Shown here piece after piece: positions 34,001 through 46,517 of a DNA stretch of 64,000 nucleotides. The stretch's first letter is position 1. Each line of letters begins with the position of its first letter. Made by a program: the position numbers and the translations under genes. Source of the DNA: Mortierella alpina (Eukaryota > Mortierellomycota > Mortierellomycetes > Mortierellales > Mortierellaceae); the NCBI GenBank assembly GCA_029449245.1, contig JANATF010000013.1:372001-436000 (forward strand), read 5' to 3'. The notes beneath the pieces were generated by a model. It was given only the letters and a program-made list of their open reading frames with translations, did no database searches and was not told where the DNA came from.

Positions 34001-35435
34001 GTCTTGCTATTTTTTTTTTTTTTGGAAGGTATCAGTTCATCAGGCTAACCTTCTCAACGACTCCCTGAGCAACAACAACGACGACAACAACGTCAGTCAC
34101 AACACGACTTTACGGGGGAGGGGTATAAAACATTTACCTCGAGCTGATAGCCTGCATCCTGCATTGCTTGATAGACTTGGTAGTATAGAGCTCCAGGCGT
34201 GAGTTCTTCTTGCCGCCTGATCTCGCTGACTAGGCGCTCTGCGATCGTGGGCCGCAGCATGATTCTTAGCAGCTTCCTAGCGCATTCTGAAGAATAGCCC
34301 CGTGGTTGACCGCCTCTCTTCAGTACGTTGACTGTAGAGAGGATGCAAACATACGCCTGCTCCGCGTCCTCGTCCCTGGAAAGGCACTGAATGGCAGCAA
34401 ACATAACCCGCCCGTTCACCTCTTCCCAGTCCTGTAGATTGTTGTCGTGCGATTCGTGTGAGGTTGTACGTGTCAGGTAACTTTGACGGCGGGCGTCTCT
34501 TCTAGGTTCCATCCCAGGAACAGCCTCTGTGGTGCGCTCGACAGCCTCGAGTCCACTTATCTCATTCCTAGTGTCCATAAACGGCGTAAGCTTGTCGCCC
34601 GACTTGTGGTTGAATTCATTCTGCAATGGCGGTTGATCCCATACTGCATCATTGAGCTCCATCACGCCCCTGTTCTCACTGCTGTCGAACGACAGTGGAA
34701 TGAACAACTCAGGGCTTTGCTGGTCAGTTGAGTTAGATAGGGTGGAGTCATGGAGACATGAGCTATCAGCGGCCCAGACGTCGAGTTCTGGAGCAGGATA
34801 TGGGTCTGTAAAGGGGTTTGAAAATCTAATAGGGGAGATAGCGGCCACCATGCCTGAGATCGGTACCAGCGCGTTTCTGGGCGTGCTGGATGGGTGTTGA
34901 CTGTCGCTTATTTCAACACTGGGGTTATCACTGTTGTCCGTCGATGATCCAGATTGACGAACCTCATCCGCGGAATTGTACGACATCGATCGTCGCGCCA
35001 ACTCACTCCCATTATCAAACTTAAAAGATGGTTCGAGCTCAATGCCATCATTTGAGGTTCGCACACTCCGTTTGCTAACAGACGATGGGCACGTGCTGCT
35101 TGCAGGTGCATGAGGGGCTGTTTGTAAGGTTGTGCCTTTTCCTGATGATTCTTCAAGCTCCTTGATTTTCTTGACTGCGACTCTTCGCCTGTGGTTTTTC
35201 CGCTGGCTCGCTTTGTTGCGTCTATGACCTGAGCTCATTGCCTGTGAGTGCAGTGAATGCGAAGATTGCTTTGCCTGAAAAGTCTTCAAGCGTGACGACC
35301 TTCCTTACCACCATCAGTATCGCGCAAGCTGTTCTTGCTCCCAAGGTCAATTTCCGTGTTTTCTGTAGACGTGCTGCCGAGAGAGGATGAGTCGTCCTTT
35401 GGCAGTTTCGTTGAAGGGTTTTTTGTCTCCAGCAT
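31019..35435 (-). CDS. Large orphan protein, mostly helical, 1401 aa
   Basis: Exons 35435-35309, 35228-34138 and 34006-31019 on the minus strand give 1401 aa. I do not recognise the family. The first 330 residues are Ser/Asn/Asp-rich and probably disordered, after a basic patch (HRRNKASQRKNHRRRVAVKK). Helix-rich pairs follow (EELTPGALYYQVYQAMQDAG, AISCHLFCKPRRLQEAEALL) that resemble TPR/PPR-type repeats without a clean consensus. More such helices recur later (LPNELYLAMLHLCIQV, FKVVKTIISDMMS) between acidic and Ser/Thr-rich loops. The end is basic (SRRRARMLWRHV). The first join uses donor GGTAAG and acceptor CTCAG, the only pair nearby that keeps phase; ATG 35435 opens a coding-like stretch. 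A scaffold or organelle RNA-binding role is a guess only. Confidence 0.75.
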
Positions 35436-38317
35436 GTTTGTTGGACGGGTGTCGAAGAGCGTCGGTTTAATATTGTCGCCTTGGATACCAAATGGTTCGA
35501 GACAGATGCAAAGACGCGAGCTTCATTAAAAAGAAGCAAGAAAACAACAAGACGGCCAGAACTAGACACCGTCGTTACTGAGGGTCAATTCTCTTTCCCT
35601 TCGCCATCTCTCAATCTGCCCTAGCCGACAGGGGCTTCGGATCTTTAGCACTTCACTGACGAAGGCAATATTGCGCCGCCGCTGGAGTTGGATGGAATAA
35701 GGAATAGATCCTCCCTTTTTCAATCAAAAGGAAATATGCCTACTGTAGCTTGCGCGTTGAGAGATGGGGTTTAACCACCACGCCAAAGACGTGAATCTTC
35801 TTTCCGGAAAAAGCTACGCGCCTTGGTCATGGCTCATAGCCCATGCTGCTGCATCTATTCACGGTAAAAATCAAGGGCAGGAACACAACACCCGTGATAA
35901 CACTGCTCATGGAAGGATAAGCGCGACTGCTTCGTGTCCGATGCTCCTACCTCTGTGGATGTGGCTGCAGAGCAAGAAGTTGAGCAATATGCCCTAACTA
36001 ATTAGGCGCACACCCTGCGTGATGGAGTCGATCACCTTGCCTTTTTTGAAGTTTTCGACTCTCCTTGAACAATAGAGGCCTATGGGCGCATGAATAACAG
36101 GACATATGTAGCATTCGCATACCCTCGTACCAATTGGGTGGCATGTTAGTGGGGCCATTTGCAAGATACACAAGTAAATAACAATGGCAGATGTTGATCT
36201 ATGATGACGAGGTTAAAATTATCTTACGGGCGGAACGTCAACAGAAGCACATTATAAGATGGGGTTGGTGCTCATCTTGTGTCTCATGGTAACATATATA
36301 TACGTCAAGTCTCTTCTCCTCGTCTTCCTTCAGATCGCAGCCGAGAAAAGCGAGGATATGTGACTCCAGCTCAGGATCTGTGCGCCCTTATATTTTTCTC
36401 TTCTCTTTCCTTTCTCTTTATTCCAACATATCACTACTTTCCTTCGTCAAGTTTTTTACCTCCTTGCAACACCGACTCGTTAGCCCCCAAAACAACTGGC
36501 GACACATATGCTACAGGTTTCTTGGGCGCACCATTTTTATACTACTGTGAATTGTGTATGCTCCAATCAAGATCTCAAAACAAATAGTAGCGCACTCACC
36601 TTCATCGACCGTGGCTGCGGTCGCCCTGCTTACTTTTTTCTTTGCAAAATTTAGCACCACATCGTGCTCGACTAAAGAAAGGTGAAAATGACAGCACTTG
36701 TAATGCTGAGGAGGTCGCTTGCCGAGTTTCATTTTTGCGCGCTACTGTGTTCAGCCTTGGGGGTCGTGCAGCTCTTTGCGGAATACAGCTTTTTGCCCAG
36801 TTCGGGATTACACGTGTTGTTCTTACATTCCAACGAGGGGAGGAACATGCTTGTGTACGGTTATTAAGCCCTAGCGCTGCCCCATTGAAATGCGCTTCAG
36901 AATTCGCGATTGGTATTGCGATGCTGATGATGAGTGACGAGGAACTGAGGAGCGTGTTCGGCCACATTTTCAATAATTGATGACCATATTTTTCAGGTTG
37001 TCTATACCGAGTCTTCTTATGCGACGCCTCAATAGCCCCGTTTCGATTCACTTTGCCGCCCATCTGTTCGTTTTCTCTTGACCGCGCTGTTTTTTCCTAA
37101 GCGATTCTCTTGTATATTCTTTTCAATTGTGTGTTTTCGTATCACTCTGTTCTGTTTCCACTTGGGATCGATGACTTGAATTGTCTGAGTACCCTTACAG
37201 TCCACCATGCGCTTTGGACCTCTGCACAAGCTACTACTTCACAAGCGCCACCTCCTTAAAATCTCATTCTTGTTTTGCGATTGCTAGCCACACGTCCCTC
37301 ACAGCCCTCTCTGTTGCTTTGTGTTCACTCTCTGCGTGCATATGTGCATACGTGCATAGTCTGGCTGAGTTGCTTTCGAGACTGGGTAGTTTTGCGAGAG
37401 ACGATCCACCCGCCCTTGTTTTTCGCGATCTGGGCCGATGGTTAAGCGTCTGCGTGGCCTTCTCGCTACCCCTTTGGCAATTGATTTGTACCCTCCAGTG
37501 TTCCTTTCATAGCAAAAGAAAAAAAAAAGCCGCCCTCACTCCCTCCTTTCCCGCTTTCCGTCCATCCCTCCTCCATGGGCCTCCTTTTGTGTACTCCTCA
37601 GAGATAGAACACTTCAACTTGCGATTTGTCCACCGACCTGCACACACGCTCCCCGATCTCATCGTGACGGACCCATCATTGCAGCCGTTCCGTGTATGTC
37701 TCTTTACGTTAGCACCGACTATCACCGTACCTGTACATCGGCGAGCATGAAGAGAGTTGGTGGATAGAGGAGAGGTGACTTGGAGTCCCTTGACACGCTC
37801 TCTTCCCACTCTCAGATCGCTCCTTTTGCCCGATCCTTCCCAGATCTATGACCCCAGCTCTTGCTTGCACGCAGTTCACACGCTAGCATTGAAAGGCAGC
37901 CTTATTCAGAGCCTCCTTTCGCTTTTCTTTCAACGGCGTCAGTCTATCAATAGATCGCAAGGGCTGTGACCCAAACCTCTCTGAGAGCGCGTTGTCTCTC
38001 GCGGAGGCATCAAGTGGATCGCGTTGTCGCAGTCTCTGATCTCAGATCTCTGGTGGATCGGGGAGGATCTCGCCTGCTTCAAGTTTGTGTACCTCAAACT
38101 CGCCCTCATTGGCGAGTCCAACGCAGAGGCGTCAACGAAAGGTAACCTTGTACGTCAAGAGGAATTGCCACATTGTCCTTCTGTTTGTTTTCTTTTCCCT
38201 CTTTTCTTTCCCTCTCTCTTTTCCTTTCAACTCCCTACCTTCTCTCCCTTTTTTTACGTTTTCCCCCTTGCAGCGTATCTCATTCAATCGTCCATATTCA
38301 GTGTTCACCTTGTTCCC

Positions 38318-38354
38318 TCGCTCAGTCTCGCTCAGTCTCGCTCAGTCTCGCTCA
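38318..38354. repeat. Tandem 10-bp repeat in the GATA-gene leader
   Basis: Three exact CTCAGTCTCG units (38321-38350) flanked by partial copies. Confidence 0.85.
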
Positions 38355-38566
38355 CCTTCCCCCACTGGGCAAGTATTGTCGTTGAGCGGTGTCTGGCTCA
38401 AACCGCTGCATGTCAGTCTGCTCTCCATTTGCTCCGTTTGTTTGCACTCTCTTTTCCCACTCTCATCTCCCTTTTTCTTTCTCCACTCCTCGTTCTTGTT
38501 TGCCCCTTCTGCATTTTCCCTCTGTGCTCTTTTTTTTTCGACTGCTTAGGCAGTGCGTGCTGTGGC

Positions 38567-38607
38567 CCCGATCGATCTCAAAGAGCGAGATGACCCGATC
38601 GATCTCA
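38567..38607. repeat. Direct repeat containing a CGATCG palindrome
   Basis: CCCGATCGATCTCA occurs at 38567-38580 and again at 38594-38607, a spacing of 27 bp, about 430 nt before the GATA-factor start codon. The core CGATCG is self-complementary, so each copy could bind a dimeric regulator. Confidence 0.6.
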
Positions 38608-39026
38608 GATATGCCCATTAAACAATCACACAATAAAAAAACGAAAACCATATCTCGCTTGGATCTCATTTCCCTTCCAGTCCTTTTTTTTTTTTTTTTT
38701 TTGTATTTCTCTCCCATCCTCTCTCTCCTTCCCTTTTTCACTGCTTTGCTTGCACTCTCACTCTCATTCTACACTCTCCACCGCATCCTCGCCCTCGCTC
38801 CCACTTGTTGTCCCCTCACACACATCCTCTGCGACCCCTCCATCTGCACTCTCTGTCCTTCCTTTGCAGACGCAGCCCTGGTGTGCTTTTTTTTCTTCGC
38901 TGACCGACCCTCTGTGTATTCTTTTTTCCTTGTACTCGTTCTCCGACCCCGCCCCATCCGTGTCCTCTGCACGCTCGACGCTGTCCATGTGCTAGCAGGA
39001 CCTCGTCGACCCAGCAGCCCGTCGGT

Positions 39027-42000
39027 ATGGACCCACGCCGTGGAGCCACCCCTCCTGTCTACGCAGCATCCACAGACAGCCTTGCGCTCCCGCCACTCTC
39101 CTCACTCGCCCTCAGTGCACCTGCTGCGAAGGAGCTGCTGCACAGAGGCCCAAGTGCGCACTCCTGCCAGGACATGCTCCTGCACCACCATGCCCGTGAT
39201 CCCGACCACCGCACGCCCTCGCCATTGTCATCTGCATCCTCCATCTCGCTGTCGCCCATTCCACCGTCTCGCATTCCGCAGGACGCCCCGCTCCCAACCA
39301 GTGCACTCGTCACACCTTGGCCCAAACATCTGCCATCGGAGCAACACCAACGGCGCTGGGACTTGGATCGACCCGAGGCCAGCAAAAGACTTGGGCATTC
39401 CACCACACCTTTCACACTAGCCCCGGCCAAAGACGAGTCCTCGACGGGCCCCGTCGACGCCTGGGCTCGGAATTATTCTTTGCAAACTCAGATCGCACTC
39501 CCTTCCACAACCTTTGGCGCAGGCTCTATCCATCACCTCGCACGCCCTGTCGTCTTTGACCGAGGCTCCTACCCGCACCACGACTTTTATCCCCCTGCCA
39601 CCGATACATCGGGTTTGAAAAGCAACGGCGGAGGTGCCAAAAGCTTGCGATCCCCGCTTGATAGCCACGGAAAATTCGAGCCCTCGCACTCGCTACCCCG
39701 TGAAGGGCAGGAGCGACACTTGGATCACACACTTGCTAGTCGGGATGGCTTGCCATTGCTTCGTCCTCGGTCCGAAAGGGGGGCCGAAGCACGCTATTAT
39801 GGCGATGTTATCGAAGAGGTAGAAGATAATCACAGGATGAACACGCACCAGGGCTTCACATCCTCGCACTCATACCTGCACTCGTATACACGCACGCGAC
39901 CACAGCGGGAAATGCTGCACAAGCTCGACCACCCTCCCCAGCAGCAGTTGCAGCTCGACGCAACACCACATCGTCATTCGGGCTCTCACACATACTCAAC
40001 GGCAGCACCGGCGGAAAGTTATATTGCTCACAATCAGCGTCATACTCCCAACCACGGATCGCTTGATCGCATCTCCTTGCGCGAAGGTTCGGCGATAACC
40101 TTGTCTGAGCATCCAAGCGCGTCATCGCTTCAGAATCACTCCCCACACCCACACTCACAGAACATCCAGCACCAGACTCACCAGCAACAGCCCCATCAGC
40201 AGAATAGCCCCCTATCATTACGAGATCCTGCACAGCCATCATTACCTCCGGTGTCCTCGCTTTCCGCTTGGGAGCCACCGTTGAAAGAGCACCCCTCGTC
40301 CAGTTCAGGGAAAATCGCAAAGAAATCCTCCGCGACAGACCCCACGTCCGCCGAACGGTGTGGCCAGCAGCAGCCCCAGACTCGGATAGAGCGACTCAGT
40401 GGTGAGCAAAAAGAGAATCAAGGCAGCACGCTCGCCTTCGATACAGATGCGCAACGCCCTTCTGCCCAGACTTTGCGACTAAGTTCGCACGCGGCCCAAC
40501 CTTTTACGATACCCGCATTCAACCCTGGCCAGCACCCATCAGCACAACCCTATCGCAGCTCTCTCCCTGAGCAGACCTCTCAGCATTTAGCATACTCCTC
40601 ACCCACACCCTCGTGTCCTGCTCATTCGCCCAAATATGTGCCTCCATCCCCTGACTATCGACCAGTATCACCGCCGCCGTCTTTCAAGCAGTCGGATTCA
40701 GATGGACCGCAACATCAACGGGATATGAAGTCTTCGGTCAACCAGACTAATGAGACACAACATCCGTCACAGGATCCCTCACAGCATTTTTCGCAGCAGA
40801 AGGGCAGCAATGACCACGGGCAGAGTTACGGCCACGATAGCGACGACCAGGAAGGCCCATCCAAGAAGAGTCGCATGCGGTCCAAGGATTTGCGTTTTAA
40901 ATTTGGGACGGACATGCCCAAGACGATCGATATGAAAGCCGCTATCGAGAGCTGCGATATGCTGTGCAAGTTTGCATTGCACTTTGCGAATCAGGAAACG
41001 AGAGACAGTCGGTTGGACCCTTCAATGGCCTTGCTTGAAGAGGCTCGAGACCGCGCGACGCTGCAGACCATCCGAACGTTGAACTCGACCATCTTGATTG
41101 GATCCCAGAACAATGGTCGGAACGAGGACACAGAGAAGCGACGGCGTTCATCTCTTCGGCAATCGATGGATGACGAATCGAGGCCAATGAGAACCAAGGA
41201 AGCTAATATGGACGGCGGCGAGTACCAGGGTTTGGACAGCGACAATGACGACGACGACAACGGTGAAGACGATGAAGAAGAAGCTGATGATGACGACGAT
41301 GATTATACCCAGTTCGGCCATGGTCCACCTCCTCATGAGATGGTCCACGAGCTCGCCAAGGCTGCAACCTCCATCTTTCAATTGGCGATCCGGATCAAGG
41401 CCTGGGTGGGCATGACTCCTGAGGAGAGAGTGCTGGACGAAGACATCAACATGATCCGGGGCAAGCGGTGTCTCTTTATGGATGGATCCTCGATGATGCG
41501 TATGTCAACACTGGATCCGCACAGCCAGCAGGGCAAGGAGTGGGCCATGATACAAGCCAGGGCTTCGTCGCAAGGCATGTTCAAAACCCCTGGAGTTCCT
41601 GAGCACCACCCTCAAGGATTCAAGCGGCAGAACGAGGGTGATGTGGAGATGAGGAGCGCTGATAGGTGGGACTATTCGTCCCAGAGCACTCCTGTTGGCT
41701 CCTTTGCGTCGAACGCGCCCTCATTCAGCCCCATGGATTCGTCCGCCGGCGATATGATGTTTGACAGGCCCAAGTTGACGTCGGGTTCCAGCAACAAGGT
41801 ATTGGGGTCAGTTGAAAACAATGGCATGGACGGTGAAGCTCCGCCACAAAAGTATCGCAAGCGAGCCAAGCGCACTCAGCCGCCTGGTAGATGTCTATCC
41901 TGTGATTCCTCTGACACTCCTGAATGGAGACGTGGGCCTGATGGAGCGCGCACCCTATGTAACGCCTGTGGACTGCGTAAGTGCTACCTTCTGACCATAG

Positions 42001-42355
42001 CTTTGTTTCTCTTCAGCGGTGAACACGATCTCTGCGGACAAAAGTACTTATCTCTACTATATTTTTTTTTTCTCTGCTGGAACTAGATTACGCCAAACTA
42101 GTGAAGCGACAGAATCAACAACAAGCAAAGCAATTACAGGAGCAGCAGGCGAAGCAGCGAGCCTTGCAAAGTGGTGACCAGAAGGTGGACAAGATGGTGT
42201 GTGACCTGGATGGCATGGACAGTGAAGCCAAGAAGCCAACTGGAATTCAACTACAGACGATCAAGTTCCAGTTCCCTAGACGCCCCGCTAGGACACTGCC
42301 CGCAGACGATGCCACACGCGATCTGATGGACCAGGATCGAGTAGAGCCATCGTAG
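39027..42355 (+). CDS. GATA-type zinc-finger transcription factor
   Basis: Exons 39027-41976 and 42087-42355 give 1072 aa. The intron splits the finger right after GL (GGACTG C/GTAAGT), and the second exon resumes HYAKLVKR. The finger is C-X2-C-X18-C-X2-C (CLSCDSSDTPEWRRG, then LCNACGLHYAKL). The 18-residue loop and HYAKL end fit the fungal NsdD/white-collar class rather than the 17-residue class. The first 580 residues are His/Ser/Pro/Gln-rich. A structured block (about 610-770) includes LRFKFGTDMPKTIDMKAAIE and a helical VHELAKAATSIFQLAIRIKAW, separated by a very acidic DDDDNGEDDEEEADDDDDD tract. Basic KYRKRAKRTQ precedes the finger. A nuclear regulator is clear from the finger; the pathway is not. 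Confidence 0.93.
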
Positions 42356-42845
42356 TGCCGCTGTTTTTGTCCTTTTTTTGACCCGAACTGACAAGCGCGA
42401 GGTTTTTCTCACTTCATCGACTTGTAATTTTTCTTTTTATCCTTTCCCCCCCCCCCTTTCGTTTCTTTTATTTTTCTTTCAACGCTGATGATTGCGACAT
42501 CTATCACGGCCTTCGCATTGATGTTCCTTTGACTGTCAACGGCTTTTTTGTTATTCTTTTTGAAAACTTTCGAACCCGCTCTCCTCCACTCTTGTACAAT
42601 ATTGTCACCACGCCATTCCTTTTCTTTTCTTTTTGTTCTTATTTAATGTCTCCTTCCCCGTTGTTTTTGTTTGCTGTATCTTATATAAAGTGCCCTTTTT
42701 TTATCATCTCGGCAGGACGTTCTTGTCTATGATGGTGTTGTAGAGAAAAATGCCAAGTGTTTTCAATAGCAGAGAGCAAAGTACCGTGTCGCACAATTTG
42801 CTTGAACAGCTATGGTGTTGAACAAAAAAAAAAAAAAAAAAGGCG
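42356..42845. other. Convergent 3' regions of the GATA and lectin-like genes
   Basis: T-rich 3' sequence of the GATA gene on the + strand, then an A18 run (42824-42841) just after the stop codon of the minus-strand gene. Nothing coding is seen. Confidence 0.55.
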
Positions 42846-43770
<925 letters not shown>

Positions 43771-44279
43771 CTTGGTGATCCTCTGCTGTCTTTAGGGAGT
43801 TCTCTTTGGTAGCGAAGGGTCTTGAAGTGGTGGGTAATGGTGGGAAAGGAGTGGGAAAGAGCCCCCCACTTTTTATACGTTCTATAAGTGACGTCTTTTT
43901 CTTGACAATCGTACTTCTCCACGACACGGGAAGTCCATGGAAGTAAGCCGTTGGTGCACGGTCTGTGGCAAAGCAACCTTGAGGTGCGGAGGCTGTGCGA
44001 AACCTCTGCACACCGTTTTCAAGACATAAATGCAAAAAGAAAAGAAGAAAGACGTTTGATGTGGACACAGCATGCGGCATGCAACCGAGCAGCGTGTCCG
44101 TTGCGTTTATTCATGCCAATACGGGTGATCTAAGGTGATTTTATTTTTAGAGCTGCACACTGGGAGATGACGAGGAAAAAGTGACGGATCAGGAAGAGAA
44201 GAAAAGAAATATACACAGCGTGGTTGAGCTGGAGACATCAATTAGAGGTAGCTGGCTAAAGGAGGTCCATGTCCTTAGT
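43771..44279. other. Promoter of the lectin-like gene and 3' side of the mS38 gene
   Basis: Holds the TATA element at 43871-43877 and otherwise no recognisable feature. Overlapping open frames have no domains. Confidence 0.5.
43871..43877 (-). promoter_or_regulatory. TATA box of the lectin-like gene
   Basis: TATAAAA on the minus strand, about 100 nt upstream of the start codon at 43770. Confidence 0.5.
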
Positions 44280-45373
44280 TTACTTTCCAAGCTTCTTACG
44301 CAAAGCTCTGGTTCTCTTGCGGAGCTTCTTATACTTGTGCTTCCGCATTTTGATTTTCCTTTTGCGCAGAACACTTGTCAGGTGCATGGCATTCGTGTTC
44401 TCCAGAGGCGATCCTGCTACTATTGATTCCGCGACTACTGTTGATGCAGAGGACGCTCTGGATTCTTCGTCTTGCCTCTGCTGCATCCATTGTTTTTGCT
44501 GTTGCTGATCCTCAATATGGCGCAAAAAGTCGTCTACGGCTTGGACAGCATCGGGGATCGTAGGCGGCAGGCTGGCCCACGTTGTTGCTGAGGGCGTCAC
44601 GAGAGCGGGCTGCGAGAGTGGGCTTGGTGGCGTATAGGGCTTGAGTGTTGAGAAGTAGTGGGCAAGATCATCGACAGGGTCTGTTGTTGTGTGCAATTGA
44701 GAAGGAAAATGATCCGATAGTTAGCCACATGTCTATTCCGCTGATGGACATACAAAAAGATAGACTGAGAGCCAGAGGGAACGGTGCAGAAAGGCATGCG
44801 CAGGACGATACGCTGCCCCTTGAAAGAGAAGGGACATGGCGTCACGAGGCGATACCGTCGAGCCCCTTCAACGAAAGCCGGGGACAGGGAAATAACAGAA
44901 TTTCCAAAGAGAGGACCCGATAACGGAACTGCAAGACGTATCACCGATCCCATCCCGACAGCGCTGTTGTACAGCTTTCAACCGAGAAAGAGCGACAGGT
45001 TGAAGGGAAAAAAGGGGGTTGACTTGCCTTCGTAATCCTCATCCATCATATTGTGGTGGTTGTTGTTGGCAAACATAGGTCCGTTGGCGATTCCCAGCAG
45101 TGGCCGATGCAGCGCAAAGAAGGAGCCATGAGCAAGATCGACTCTGTGCAGTTCCAGCGCAGCATTTACAGGGACTTCATTCGATGAAATTGGATCCAGG
45201 TCCGAGTTGCTGCTGTTGTCATTATCCCGGCTCGAGGAAGAGGAGGACTGAAAGCGAATAGAGGCGTAGGCGTAGGCAGGACGAGCGGCTGCCGGTGAGA
45301 AGCGCTGCAGCCTGTTGCCGGCTTTCAGGGCCTCGGCAGGACGGTGGGCCCGCTTGGCGAGCCTTGTGAACAT
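44280..45373 (-). CDS. COX24: Mitochondrial small-subunit ribosomal protein mS38 (Cox24/AURKAIP1 family)
   Basis: Exons 45373-45028 and 44680-44280 on the minus strand give 248 aa. The N-terminus is a mitochondrial targeting peptide (basic and Ser/Ala-rich, MFTRLAKRAHRPAEALKAG). The middle is variable. The C-terminus is the family signature, an extremely basic helix: SVLRKRKIKMRKHKYKKLRK followed by RTRALRKKL and the stop. In the mitoribosome this helix threads through the small subunit near the decoding centre. The intron (347 nt) uses a GC donor, AAG/GCAAGT, with acceptor ACAACAG. Phase 1 matches only this GC site; the neighbouring GT (GTCAAC) would break the frame. Confidence 0.9.
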
Positions 45374-46517
45374 GAGGATGGCGATGCGGGATGCAATGGG
45401 AGAAGCAACAGAGATGGAGATGGGGATCAGGAGTAGACGGGTTGCAATCTAAAAGAGAGTGTTGGAGGCGCAGAAAGGTGGATGTGTGAGAGGTGTGATG
45501 GAACGATGAAAAAGTCCAAAAATGGCGGGACAGCAATAACAGGCGGCTCACTCAGCTCGACGTGGAAATAAAGACTACCTTGTCGCCCTTGGACTGTGAT
45601 GCACACACGCACACACCCATGGACAATCCCCATGCTTAGCAACTGCAGTGCCGTCTCCCTTTCTACACTCACCCCAGCCTGTGTGGCTCCTATCTGAAAT
45701 AGCGATGTCGGGTGGCAGCAAACGTAATACGACTCGACAGCAAAAGGGTGAATGAGAACCTTTGGACACGCCCTTTTCTCCTGTTGCTCTCCCTATTCCG
45801 CGGCTGTCTCTGTCTGACACTCTCTTCCCTGCCCATTCCCCAACCCTCTGGGCAACGCCATCGCTCTCTCCAGGGTGACAATGCCACAGCTCCTCCTCTC
45901 TTTGTGCCCTCCACACACTCGTCGACACAAGCGGCTGGCCGCGGTATTGCTTCAGGACGACCGTTTTATGAGAGGAGACATCAGTAGTTCATAGCAGAGA
46001 GCCAGCCAAAAAAGAGAAAAAAAGAAAAACACAACAACAGCGACTTGTTCGACTTCGCTCTTTTTTTTTCACACCTTGAGCTCACAGACACCCACCCCAC
46101 TCCTCTTCTTTCTCTGACTCTGCGCCATACAGACACACTCCCGTACACACACACACCCACCAGACAATCAGCAAAGGCTGCCGTTCCCGCTGACTCCTCA
46201 TTCCCGCTGTTCCTCACCACAGCACCCTCAAAACACCCACAGCAGTGCAGGCGGATCTTCTCAGTTTCGGCCCGCTCGGTCTAGGAACACTCTGTGCTGA
46301 TCATTCACCTTAACGTGGGACAAGGATCACCAGCCCTGCTGTCGCTGGAAGCGCTATCCGCAAAGGGCCTGGCTCAAGCAAACCAGACCGGAACCCGCCC
46401 CGCTCGTCGTCTGGAAAACACCCACGGGCACCGTCTCCTGCAGCAGCACCTGCAGCCCCACCCCCAGTCCCCGCGCAAGGATCAGCCAACAGTAGTGTCT
46501 CGAGTGTGGAATCAGCC
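45374..46517. other. Divergent intergenic region
   Basis: Shared upstream region of the mS38 gene (-) and the LAMMER kinase gene (+). The + strand from 46040 on is CT/CA-rich (ACACACAC near 46130-46160), like other leaders here. No gene is seen. The open frame 46294-46521 has no domain and ends just past the kinase start codon at 46518. Confidence 0.5.

Larger units (their letters stand above)
35436..39026. other. Long region without a supported gene; right half is leader of the GATA gene
   Basis: 35436-37170 has no convincing coding sequence; open frames on both strands near 36600-37060 overlap each other and lack domains. From about 37200 the + strand becomes CT-rich, with T19 (38684-38702), tandem CTCAGTCTCG units and a repeated CGATCG palindrome near 38570-38607. 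That part is probably promoter and a long leader of the GATA gene, which may contain unrecognised non-coding exons. Confidence 0.45.

Noticed and set aside
36600-37063. Overlapping open frames on both strands near 36.6-37.0 kb
   Set aside because: They have no domain, no coherent splice partners, and all frames on both strands are equally open.
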